DNA of 64,000 bases from Amoebophrya sp. A120 (taxonomy: Eukaryota > Sar > Dinophyceae > Syndiniales > Amoebophryaceae), in assembly GCA_905178155.1 (NCBI GenBank), contig CAJINV010000018.1:407028-471027 (forward strand), written 5' to 3'. The notes beneath the pieces are model-generated. The model saw only the letters and a program-made list of their open reading frames with translations. It did no database searches and had not been told where the DNA came from. This document shows positions 36,239 to 46,300 of this stretch, piece after piece; the stretch's first letter is position 1, and each line of letters begins with the position of its first letter. The position numbers and the translations under genes are program-made.

Positions 36239-36408
36239 GCACTTAGGTAAAATGGATACCAAATGATCTTGTCATGCACAGAGCCATGCTGAAAAAAGAA
36301 AAACTTCTGCTCTTGCATCTACAGCTTCGGCTTAATGCAGACGTACCCCTTCCTGGTGTCCAGGTCCAAGGCAGATCCAGCCCAGTGCCCGAATGGCAAC
36401 TGTCCAAT
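36239..36408 (-). pseudogene. Metacaspase gene fragment lacking the introner (empty site)
   Basis: About 165 bp closely matches 44170-44315 plus 45994-46016 of the metacaspase gene. It includes the catalytic-Cys motif DSCHSGTG, the following LDLPWTW segment and the start of the GT-AG intron with its GTACGT donor. The fragment has no introner where the metacaspase gene carries the 44316-45993 element. It has a single CCAGT at 36382-36386. Similarity ends at a poly-A run at 36410. Because intron sequence is retained, it is a DNA-level duplicate, not a retrocopy. It is too short to encode an enzyme. Confidence 0.85.
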
Positions 36409-36469
36409 CAAAAAAAAAAACAGAAGGACTTGGACCAGGAGCTGCTCGCTCTGGTATCAATCCAGCGGA

Positions 36470-36602
36470 CTTTTCTCCTTTGCAAGGAGAAAAGTCCGGA
36501 CTTTTCTCCTTTGATCCATATCAAAGGAGAAAAGTCGTCTGATCCATATCAAAGGAGAAAAGTCCGACATCGCGGACCCTCTGATCCATATCAAAGGAGA
36601 AA
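36470..36602. repeat. Short palindromic tandem repeat
   Basis: Four imperfect copies of ATATCAAAGGAGAAAAGTC-type sequence with inverted partners (CTTTTCTCCTTTG), able to form hairpins. Confidence 0.8.
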
Positions 36603-36737
36603 CCCCGATACTTATCACAGACCCTATCCCACCCAAACCTTAGCCACCGAGCTCGTCTCCGCTCTGTTTCGCAGTGAAGATCAGAAGGAGCTTGCCTCCA
36701 CTACGTGCTAACGCGGAGATCAGCGGCCGGCTCCTAA

Positions 36738-37085
36738 GGAAGAGATTTCCTATAAAGAAACGCGGAAAGCCCAGGGGCGAGCGATTTCCTAAAAGAAATC
36801 ATGCGGAAAACCTGGACGAAGCGATTTCCCAAAGGAAATAATGCGGAAAGCCCAGGAAAAGGGATGTCCCAAAGAAAATCACGCGGAAAGCCCAGGAGAA
36901 GGGATTTCCCAAAAGAAATCACGCGGAAAGCCCAGCAAAGGGGATTGCCCAAAGGAAATCATGTGGAAAGCCCAGGAGATGGAGAAGGGATTTCGCAAAG
37001 GAAGTCATGCGAAAAACCCAGGAGAAGGGAATTCCCAAAGGAAATCACGCGGAAAGCCCAGAAGAAGGGATGTCCCCTTCTGAAG
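36738..37085. repeat. Minisatellite, about 38-51-bp units
   Basis: About eight imperfect copies of a unit containing CGGAAAGCCCAGGAGAAGGG and CCCAAAGGAAATCA. Open in one frame on the plus strand, but with no gene context. Confidence 0.85.
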
Positions 37086-37231
37086 GAAATCTCGAGAAGC
37101 CCCGACTTCCTGAATAAGATGTTTGGAACAGGGGGCCTGTTCTAGAGAAAACGAGGGGCGAATGCGTTCAGGGCACAAAAAAACGGTGCTGCCTGTTGAC
37201 AAGGCATTCTCGTGACGGAGCGACTTACTGA

Positions 37232-37254
37232 GGCATTCTCGCGGCGAGAACTAG
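37232..37254. repeat. Dispersed palindromic repeat, copy 2
   Basis: Same 23 bp, preceded by CGACTTACTGA as in copy 3. A partial copy lies just upstream at 37203-37210. Confidence 0.85.
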
Positions 37255-37628
37255 TGTTGGGAAATAGTCCCAATCCTGTTTTGCAGTGGTCGTTGGATCG
37301 TACTCGAGAGAACACAAGGCCACTAAATTCTATAACTCCATGAGTGGAGTATCTCTATCTACGTTGGCGCGATGTGTATTCCTTCGTCATAGTGGTCCAG
37401 CTAGCATTACTGAGAGAGAGTGAGAGACCTATCCTAAAAAAATATAGTCTGACTTCTAGCATGATATATTCAGTCTGTCTAATTGAAGTTCTAATTTCAC
37501 AGCTAGTCTCGCCTACATCTAAGTCTACATCTACATCCTGATAACACAACTCAACTTTTCTTCCCCGAGCGTCCTTCTTCGTTTGCCTGCTCGTTGTCCG
37601 CAACTGCTGCGGAGCTCTCGCCCTCTTA

Positions 37629-37995
37629 CTACTCCTTTCGCCTACGCCTCGATCCCGAGCGCGCACTCCTTCTACTGGCGATTTCTCCTTTTGCTGCGTC
37701 GTCTTCGTTCCCGCCTGCCCGATGGCAAGCGCCTAGCACTACTGCTGGGCCTCTTTCTTCGTCTTCTTCGCCGGTTTCCGCGGTGGTGCTTGCTGCCTTG
37801 CTGGTCTGGTCTGCTTCCGGTGCTGGTGGCCATATGTTTTCATGCCTCTACTACAAAAACATATCTACGGCCCTTGCTCTGCTCCTTGTTCTTCTTTGTC
37901 TGCGTAAGCTTTTCCCAGTCTTTGGGCGTAGTCCTGCTGTCAGCAAATTCGACGGGTTGCGCTGTAATCCGGCGCGGTCCTCGAATCTTGCAACA
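37629..37995 (-). CDS. Possible small basic/acidic protein fragment
   Basis: Weak model. Two open minus-strand stretches with the residue bias of neighbouring genes (Glu/Asp/Ala/Arg/Lys-rich) can be joined across a 33-nt GT-AG-like intron near 37.83-37.86 kb. The downstream stretch stops at 37629. No start codon, homologue or domain was recognised, and an overlapping plus-strand frame is also open. It could equally be chance. Confidence 0.22.
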
Positions 37996-38136
37996 ATCTA
38001 GGCACTATCTTTCGCTTCGCTTTTCGTCCTTTCCTAGCCTAATAGTGCGACCCAGTCCCTTTGTAGTTGCTTCTTGCCGAGCATCTACACAAGGCGTCTA
38101 GCTCTAGCACTACTGAGCTTTCTCGCGACTTACTGA

Positions 38137-38159
38137 GGCATTCTCGCGGCGAGAACTAG
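38137..38159. repeat. Dispersed palindromic repeat, copy 3
   Basis: Same 23 bp. It shares left context with copy 2 and right context with copy 1. Confidence 0.85.
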
Positions 38160-38523
38160 GGCAGGACGGTGAAAAACCGATTTACTGTATACGAGAGAAA
38201 CTGTGAAATATAGATGAATCAATATTGTCCTCTGTGAAACTTTGAAACCACATACAACAGATTTGTCATCGACACTTGCTTGAATTTGTGACATTCTTCT
38301 CGACGAAGATACCTGCTCTACTCGCTCTCTCATTAGGTTTGGAAATCCAGCAACTCACAGACAGTTTTTTACTACATCGACGGCGAAGTAGGCTCGAGCA
38401 CGTGAAGATGAAGATGAGCCGCCCAGCGGCGGTTTTGGTCCTTCCAAATACAACTTCCTTCGGCAGCACGAGCGAGTGACCACAGACGGCATTATGGGGT
38501 CGTGCTGCAATATGTGGTCACAG

Positions 38524-41500
38524 TCACTTGTGGTTCAAGTCCATGGCCAGTTGCAAGTCCTCCTCTAATCCTTCCAGACCCGTGTCCAGCAGCTCCGGGC
38601 CAGTGTCAATCTGGATCCTTTGGCCGTCGGACGTGAGGTAAGTCATCTTCTCCTGCTCGCCCTCCTCTAGACCAAACAACTGGCCATGGCCAACGTCATC
38701 AGCATCAGCAACGTCGTTGTCCGAAAAGGTTTCATCAAACCGACTTTTTATCTTGTTGTTTCTCGTTCCCTCCTCTAGTTGTACGTCTGTCACACTCTGA
38801 TCTTGTCCTAGAATTGCAGAGTTGATGTTTTGAGAACTACTGGCCTCCGAGTCATTGACCGATGTTGTTGGATTCGTCACAATTTCCGGGTGTTTCGGCA
38901 GCGGCAATTCCAGCTTTCTTGCAGCGTGAAGATCCGCTGGTGTTTTTCGCGTCTCAGCAGCAGCAGCAGCGTTACCCGCGCCGGGGTCGAGGAGGTTGAT
39001 GTTGCCAGAAGGAGGTGTGTAACTGTGAGAGAAGTTTGATGGGGGTTCTCGTGATATATTGTGAAAAGGAATCCGAATCTTCAATCACTCTCAGTGCTAT
39101 TCTTGTTAAGCACTGCAATTACTTTTTATGTAGTGGTTCCAAACCGACGTCCTTCCTCGATCGTGTCACTTATGACTGCTCTTGATAACGTCAGTGCCAG
39201 AATCATGCATCTACCGAGAGACTCTGAATCGATGAAAACTATCTTTCAAAAATCGGAATCCTCTCCTTGTTCTCCTCTCAACATCTCTCACAAAAAAGAA
39301 AACGTCGCTCAAACCACAGCTAAAATACCTGTTGTAATAGTCCCCTGCGTCGGAGAAATTCGGGGTCTGCCCCGACAGCAGGTTGTAGTTGTCTGTGGCT
39401 GCCCCGCCTAGCTGCATCATGGGCGTTGCCGCCTCAAACCCGCTTTCTTCGGCGATGGAGTGACTGCTGCTCTGCGACCGGATCTTACTGAGTTTGTCCA
39501 GAATCTCCTGCTCGACCACGCCCTTGCTGCTGGACCGCGTGTAACTTTCGCCGCCAGGTTTGGAAGTCAAGCCGCTATGTTGAGGCTTCACGTTCACGCC
39601 CGTTGAAGAACCTCCTCCATGGTCACCAGATCCCCCGCGATCTGTCTTGAAATCCGACCGAGAAGAGCTCATCCGTGACTGTGGCTGGCTCACGATGTCC
39701 TCCAGAACTTCGTACGCAGCCTGCTGTCGCTGTTGGGTCTCCTGCAACTTCTTGATCAGGGAAAGCTCTTCGCGCTCCATCGCTGTAAATTTTCATTTGA
39801 GTCGTGGTGCTGTTTTGCTTTTGTTTCATACGAACCGAACAAAATAAATCATCTTCGTGCAATAATCAATGTGAAGATCTCCTCGTTATTAATTTTCGTG
39901 GACGAGGATTGTGATCACTTTTGGTCACGCGGCCACTATTTGTATCAAGGTCGCCCGTTCGGGTTCGCAACGTTTCATCCCGAGTAGGTCGTACGTAGCA
40001 AGATGTGGATGCACAACGGAGCAGGCTGCATTTCTGATCCTGGTGAATATATATCTGCATGGTCGTCCCGCTGCCTGTCGTGCTTCCACATAATTCCTGA
40101 GTTTGAGTTGTCCTTTTGATGTTCCTGAGGTTGTGAAGATGTTGCTGGAGGGTTGATGGGATTCCTGAAGCGGCCTCTTTTTCCCGTGATCACGACCGCT
40201 CGTCCTGATGGCGCTTCCTGAGTGGAGTGTTGCGGTTCTTTCCTGGCAGGTCGTACGTGCAACTTTTCGCCGTCCTTGGTAGTCGTGAAGAAGAAAAGCA
40301 ACCTCGCTCTACTAGTACTTTTCCGGCGTGGTCAACAGCATCCTTGGAAGGCGAAGTAGGAAGAGCTGCATCTCCTCGACGAACCGATTTTACTGATCAG
40401 ATCTCCTCGTCCTCGATCACGATTAGTGGGGGAAGATGTTCTTGGCATGATCTATATCTCTGATCATGTTGTTTCTAGCAGGAACGACCGAGCCGACCAA
40501 AAATCCCGGCAGGACGAAAAAGCGGTGCGGATTTTTTTGTTGTTGTTGTTGCGATCGTCAAGAATTTCGCTTCTTGGGTGCCTTTTGCTGAAGATCGCGT
40601 GTAGCAGCTACACAGCTGCCACACAATTGACATGGGATTTGATGCAACGCATGACAAAGATTGTTGTTGTTCTGCTTTACATGTATCATTCACACATGAA
40701 AATAAAGCATCAGAGTAAAAAGTACCTCGAATCAAGTCCTCTTTCTGTTTTTTCATTTCCAATTCACGTTCGAGTTTTTCTTGAAAGATCTTCGAGCTTA
40801 TCGGCCGTAAAAATTTCTATGCCAGTGATGCTCACGCGACTGAACTTTTCCTGAAGATGCGGCATTATCATGCTTGAAGCGAGGATGAATGGCGATCGCG
40901 AGTGGGTCTCCCAGTACAGAGCGCAAGAACCGAAATAAACTTGTCATCATTGATCTTTATGGCTGGAGGTGCGATTGACATCGACTCATGTACTATGCCA
41001 AACATCTTCAATAATTTCAGACGGTGGAAGATCATTGGCAATTTCATGGCATTCCATAGCGCCAATGCCCTTCTTCGCGTCCAAAGCCTGCTGCTGTCTC
41101 GTTTGGCTCATCAACCTGAAAGTGTAGTTCTTCTGTGGATTTGTATTGCACTTTATCATCATCATCATCATCTTCATGCTGTTGGATCAGTGAGATCTTT
41201 GTCATGCACATTGAAGGTACACAGCCGCAAAAGAATCTAGCAACATCTTCCTACCGCTCCCTCCTGACTCTCTGTCGCGTCTCCTCCGCTTCCAGTCTGT
41301 ACTGTTCCGCGTCCTGCTTTCGCACAAGCTCCGCTCGTTTCCGTTCTTCCACGGATCGTAAGTAGTCCTGCTTCTTGCGCTGCAGATCCTGCCCGACCGC
41401 TTTGCTATTATTTTTCACGTTCTCCTCCTTCCGTTTTTGCACGAGCGACTTCTGGTATTCCTTCGTCTTTCGTTATCCACTGCAAATATGTCTGGGCGGT

Positions 41501-42484
41501 CTGGAAGAATGCAAGTTTGTGATGCTTGGCCGACAAGTTTGAAAAGTCTGCCATGCTTGTTGTGCTACAGTGCCACTTCGTTGTCATGCAAAAAGGCGCT
41601 TTGTCATGCGGTTGGCGCTAGACATAGCCGCTGGCTCAGAAACTTGTCATGCGCGGCCCCGTAATACAGGTTTCGCATCATTCCAACATTAGCATCACAA
41701 CTTTCCAGACCAATACATTGTTTGCAGTGCATATCCGTTCCTCAGTCTCGATTTCGTTCTTCTCGTCCAACCGTTTCTGGTATAACAATGCACAACTCCC
41801 CCTCCCCCTCATTTGTATTGCATGAACGGCAATACAAGCACCAGCAACGATGCCGGTTTTACATGACAAATTTGCACTAGAGTATAGTGCTATTTGGGCT
41901 AGCATAACTTGTCATGCAAGCAGTGGTAACAGGCAAAGGGCGGATTAAGTACTTATTTTGCATGACAAATGAGGGGGAGCAGCAGGGGGGGTTGTGCACC
42001 GTCATATCTGGTTCCGCAGCCGCAGGTTCAGAATGTCCACCGCCTTTTTCTCGGTTTCCTTCGTCTTTTGAATCGCTTTCTCCTCCTCCAATCTTAGCAG
42101 CTGGATCCGGTTCTGCAACAAGACCGCATCCTGTTCCGCGCGCTTCCGGGAGACGGTGGCGGTGAACAGCGCGGGACGGGTGGAGGAGTGGGAGTGGTTG
42201 GTGGTGTTGTTGTCATGGTGCTGGTGGGAGGAAGACGAAGAGGGGGGGAAATTACTGCTCATCTTCATTCCACCACCTCGAGCGCTGCTGGTGTTAGAAG
42301 ACGCGGCTGTCGTAGTACCGCCGGCAGGAAAGTGGGCGTGGTGTAGTTGTGGTGGTCCACCTCTCGCGGATGATTGCTGCGAGGAGGCATTTGAGAATAT
42401 GGGGCTCTTGTGGCTGCTGGTGCCGAGGGTCACGGTTTTCTTTGTTGTCGCCCTGGAGCCGGAGGACCCACCGAATTGTTCCAT
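38524..42484 (-). CDS. Coiled-coil protein with Ser-rich N-terminus
   Basis: Function not recognised; a cytoskeletal or ciliary scaffold is only a guess. Blocks: 42007-42484, 41734-41780, 41255-41473, about 41030-41115, 40726-40816, 39329-39782, 38524-39022. The ATG at 42484 opens a Ser/Gly/His-rich region of about 110 residues. A strongly charged Glu/Lys/Arg/Gln helical stretch follows through 41.2-42.1 kb and again at 39.7-40.8 kb (a motif like EDLIRAMEREELSLIKKLQE spans a splice junction). The tail is Ser/Gly-rich then acidic. Two introners and at least three GT-AG introns are present. The junction between the blocks near 41.03 and 40.82 kb is unresolved. The stop is TGA at 38524-38526. 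Estimated length is about 620 residues. Confidence 0.7.
39023..39328 (-). other. GT-AG intron, coiled-coil gene
   Basis: Donor GTATTT, acceptor CTCTCACAG. It joins DAGDYYN to SYTPPSGNIN. Confidence 0.75.
39783..40725 (-). other. GT-AG intron, coiled-coil gene
   Basis: Donor GTACTT, acceptor TTTACAG. It joins KQKEDLIR to AMEREELSLIKK. It is long (943 bp) for this window and may hide another exon. Confidence 0.6.
41116..41254 (-). other. GT-AG intron, coiled-coil gene
   Basis: Donor GTAGGA, acceptor CTTTCAG. It joins RRVRRER-type sequence to LMSQTRQQQALD in frame. Confidence 0.65.
41474..41733. mobile_element. Introner, family A
   Basis: 260 bp, TSD TTCGT/TCCGT. Removal joins EIETEER to KTKEYQKSL. 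Confidence 0.87.
41781..42006. mobile_element. Introner, family H
   Basis: 226 bp, exact TSD TCTGG. Same length as the 12315 copy. Confidence 0.88.
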
Positions 42485-43317
42485 GACTTTTAGAAGTCCT
42501 GTGATGTAAAAACGACCTTGACAACTGTGCTATTGTATTCCGTTTTCGCTCGCACTTCTTCTCCTAGACACATTTTCAAACGAGAAACTGTGCGTGCTTG
42601 TTTTTCCACATAGTTAAAACCGCGAGAAGACGGCTTTCGCTCGTGAGATTTGCTGTTCCGAGTGAAATAAAAAGGCTCGCCCTTTCATCTCTCAACACTC
42701 TCAGAGCATCATTAGACACATGAAGCGCAAAACCTTCTCAACTCCACGCCGGCAGCCTGAGGCTGTGCTGAGCTTTATTGTGTGCCTGTTTGCTGCTCAA
42801 TGCGGACCACTTCGGCGACGGGGCGCGCAACATGACACACCTGGCGCGTCTGGGGCTTTCTGGTGTCACGGTTTCGGGTCACAGCACCCGGCCCGACACA
42901 AATATGAAGGCCATACAAAATCTCCACGCCGCAGTGTCTCAATAAACCGAACACACAGGAGACAGTATCCCTCGCCAACGTGATTGGATCACTTGGTTTT
43001 TCAGGTTCACAAGAACTCCCTTGTTTTCTTTCTCTTCTCTAGTTGATCTAGTTCCGAAACAATACACATTACGCTGCCCCGTTCTCCATTTCGATTTCTT
43101 CATCAAGCAATCATACATGTTGAAATTCTTCGCGCTGATAAGTACCATGAGGCCGTACAACAGGAGAGGCGATCATCTGAAGCATCACAATTGACATTTG
43201 AAAGTAAATTTTCCTGCTGTACTACTACGACACCACCAACCTTTTCAGCAAGAACGCCGTATTTAGGGTTTAGGGTATCGCCGTGTTGATTTCCTCCCGC
43301 GAAGATCGTCATCACTA
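42485..43317. other. Intergenic region between coiled-coil and metacaspase genes
   Basis: No gene or introner seen. Contains two tandem TTTAGGG units at 43262-43275. Confidence 0.55.
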
Positions 43318-46300
43318 TCAAAACAGCAAGTCCGCGAGAATCAGGCCGCCAACCACGCCCGCGCCGATGCCCAGCATGTCCGCCAAGGGGCCGTCCATTT
43401 GCCGGGGCCTGGGGGGGAATTTTCGCCGGAACACCCGGCCGTAGACTGTGTTGGTGTTCATGGTCACGGAGTCCAAGATGAACATGCGGTCCATGCCAAA
43501 CGCTTGGCTGCTGGTCAGCTGGGGCCGTTGGGAAAAGCCGCGCTGCCGCATCTGCCGGTGCAGCTCCCGCAACAGTTCATCGTAGGTCAGCGCGTTCCCG
43601 CGCGAGTAGAAATTCCGCATAGTCTCGCAAAACGCCGTGGTCATGGCGCCGGCCCGCTGTCCGTAGTAGCTCCCGCAAGGTGTGGCGTGGAAAAAACTTC
43701 AATCATGTTGTACTACAATCCCTGCGTCCCCGTCGCGTTTTCAAATACATGATCCAGCTTCTCTTGCAGCCGGAGCTTTCCACCAGAGAGGCATGAAGAT
43801 CGGGAGAAGATGGGTGAATTTTCAGATCCGCTTCGTTCGTAAATAAAACAAAAAAGAACAATAACAAAGTGCGCCTTTTCTCAAGACAAACACTTTTGCG
43901 CCTTCCGGAAGAACGTAGCGCCTACAATTCCGAACAACTGCGCTTCCCAATCCCAGAATGCTTTCGTGAGTAATAATAGTACCGACCTGGGCGGTCAGGG
44001 TTGTAGTCCTTACACTCTGTTTTTTCCACGCGATACCATCGGAGCTAGTTTGCGAGTCTTCGCACCCCGAGAACATCTGCACATCGCCGCGGGAGTGAAA
44101 TGGGTTTGTATCCTCTCGCCAACCTGGAGTTTTTTGTTTCTCAACATCCGGGAGAATCGCTATAGCACAAGCACTTAGGCAAAATGGATTCCAAATGATC
44201 TTGTCATGCACAGAGCCATGCTGAAAAAAGAAAAACTTCTCTTGCATCTACAACTTCGGCTTAATTCCGACGTACCCCTTCCTGGTGTCCAGGTCCAAGG
44301 CAGATCCAGCCCAGTTATCAAATGCAAAAATGTCCCTGGGTCTGAAAGAATGCGCGACTTGTCATGCAGCTTTTCCATGACCCATCAGGTCTGGAATGCA
44401 GGACCTAGCGCGACAGATTCTGTGCGATCTCTCTCATGCCTATCCTGCATGAGAAACTCCCTCCCGACTTGGTCAAAACTGGACGACTTTTGGTAATCAC
44501 GCAACACAGATTTTTGGTTAACTCTAGACCGCTCAGAGTGTAATCGTGATTCAAACGGAATTCAAACTGAATTCAAAAAGTTGGCATTTTCAAAAAAACG
44601 CCCCTCCGAGGGGGCGAATCGGGCGAAACAAATGCGGCGCGCGACAGCTATAGAAAACGGCCTGTAGCCGCTTTCACACGAACGCTGCGCCCTGTGCTTG
44701 GTCCAGCGGACCAGGCGCGAAACGGCAACGGGATCCAACCCCGCGAAGGAACTTCCGGGAAATGGGGCGAACGGGCTTTGGTTCGACCGGCGGCCGAAGT
44801 TTGTTATCATGCCTTAACTTGCGAACCTTGAAACCCGGCTCGGCGCCAGGGGGGTGCTGCCGGTGTAATGAGAGAAGACCCTGCCCAGCCACAGAAAAAT
44901 GCCGGGAAGCGTCGGGGGCCGGCTTATGCGGTTAGGAGCATGGCTGGCGTCGGTGTCGGGGTCGCGGCTTGGCCCGGCGAGCGCTCAAGCGAGTCAGCCT
45001 GTGCATATTGCATGTGACGCTAGTGGACAAAATGCCGCCAGGGGCGAGGCCATCCCCGGCCGCCATTCCCAATGCGGTCAGCCACCCAAGATAGCCCAGG
45101 CTAGTCTCGGTAGGTGAAGTCGAGTGGAGGCACAACTCTGGTGGCCCGACCACAAAATCCCATCCCCCACCAATTCAAAATCCATCCGAATTCTGTCAGA
45201 ATCCGTCCGAATCAAGAAGCCAAGTAGGGGACAAAATTCGGACGGAATTCCGACAGAATTCGGATGAGTTTTGAATTTGCCCCGATGGCCCCGATGGAGT
45301 TTGAATTGGGGCCGATCGTCCGGATGGGTTTTGAATTGGGGCCGGTCGTCCGGATGGAGTTTGAATTGGGGCCGGTCGATCGGATGGAGTTTGAAATTGA
45401 GATCCACTCCCCGATGAACTTTAGAATTGTTGCGCCGATCCCAAATTAGCGCCGCAAACAAGCGCAGCCCCCTTCTGCGCCCGTGCGGGCCAGTTGTAGC
45501 GTTCCTGCCTGAAGTGCCAAAGCCAACAATAGCGCCGGCCGCGGGAATGACTAGACCGCCACCCGTGTCAGACAGGCGCTACACAATAGTGGCGCGAAAT
45601 TTTAAGCCACGACAGAGCGCCGCCGCCCTTCACAGGCGATGCGGGCGTATGCCGGAAAGTGAATCAGAGCGCATCGCTCTGGCCCTCGGTCATCATTCAG
45701 CAACACTGAGAGTACGGCGCGGAGCAGCCCTTCGGGTTGAGCCCGTCCCCCGAGCCAATGAGCCAGGAGGCAGCGGCGCTACCAGGTCGCCAAAAGCTGC
45801 CGGGGCAGCAACCGCTGAGAGCCCAGGGCATCGCGGATTGTGGCTCATTTCAAAAGTGCTCACTTTTTGAATTCATTTTGAATTCGTTTTGAATTCAATT
45901 TGACACCGCCTGGTCCAGCGTTAATTTTTGGATGCTTCAGATTTAGCATGACAAGTTGCATGCTTCCAGACCCAGACATTTTTACATTTGATACCAGTGC
46001 CTGAATGACAACTGTCCATCAAACAGGTCAACCTGGCGCCCTCAGGAAGCTATCCACTGCAAAAATATCGCACGACTCTACAGATTGATTGCAGTCTGGC
46101 ACGACAAATCTAGACTTTCTACCTGATTCAACATGACAAACTGCGTACTATTTTGTTTTGGCGAAAATTTGTCATGCGATCCATACTAGTACAAGTAGGA
46201 TATTTTTGCAAAAATGCATAGCAGGGGTCGCACCACGATGTCCGCCATCTGGTCGTCGGAAATCTGGTATGAGAGCGCACAACCCCCCCTCGGTCTCATT

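Larger units (their letters stand above)
44316..45993. mobile_element. Introner, family A, with nested transposon-like insert
   Basis: 1,678 bp, exact TSD CCAGT. The same site is empty in the duplicate at 36382-36386. The introner alone would be about 264 bp. Confidence 0.92.

Noticed and set aside
37583-38101. Plus-strand Leu/Arg-rich 172-codon frame
   Set aside because: Hydrophobic low-complexity mirror of Lys/Glu-rich minus-strand sequence; no supporting context.
44175-44276. Reading the metacaspase C-terminus straight through to a stop at 44175
   Set aside because: The GTACGT...CTCCAG intron joins to HSRGDVQMFSGCEDSQTSSD, which is the expected family sequence; the read-through peptide is intronic.
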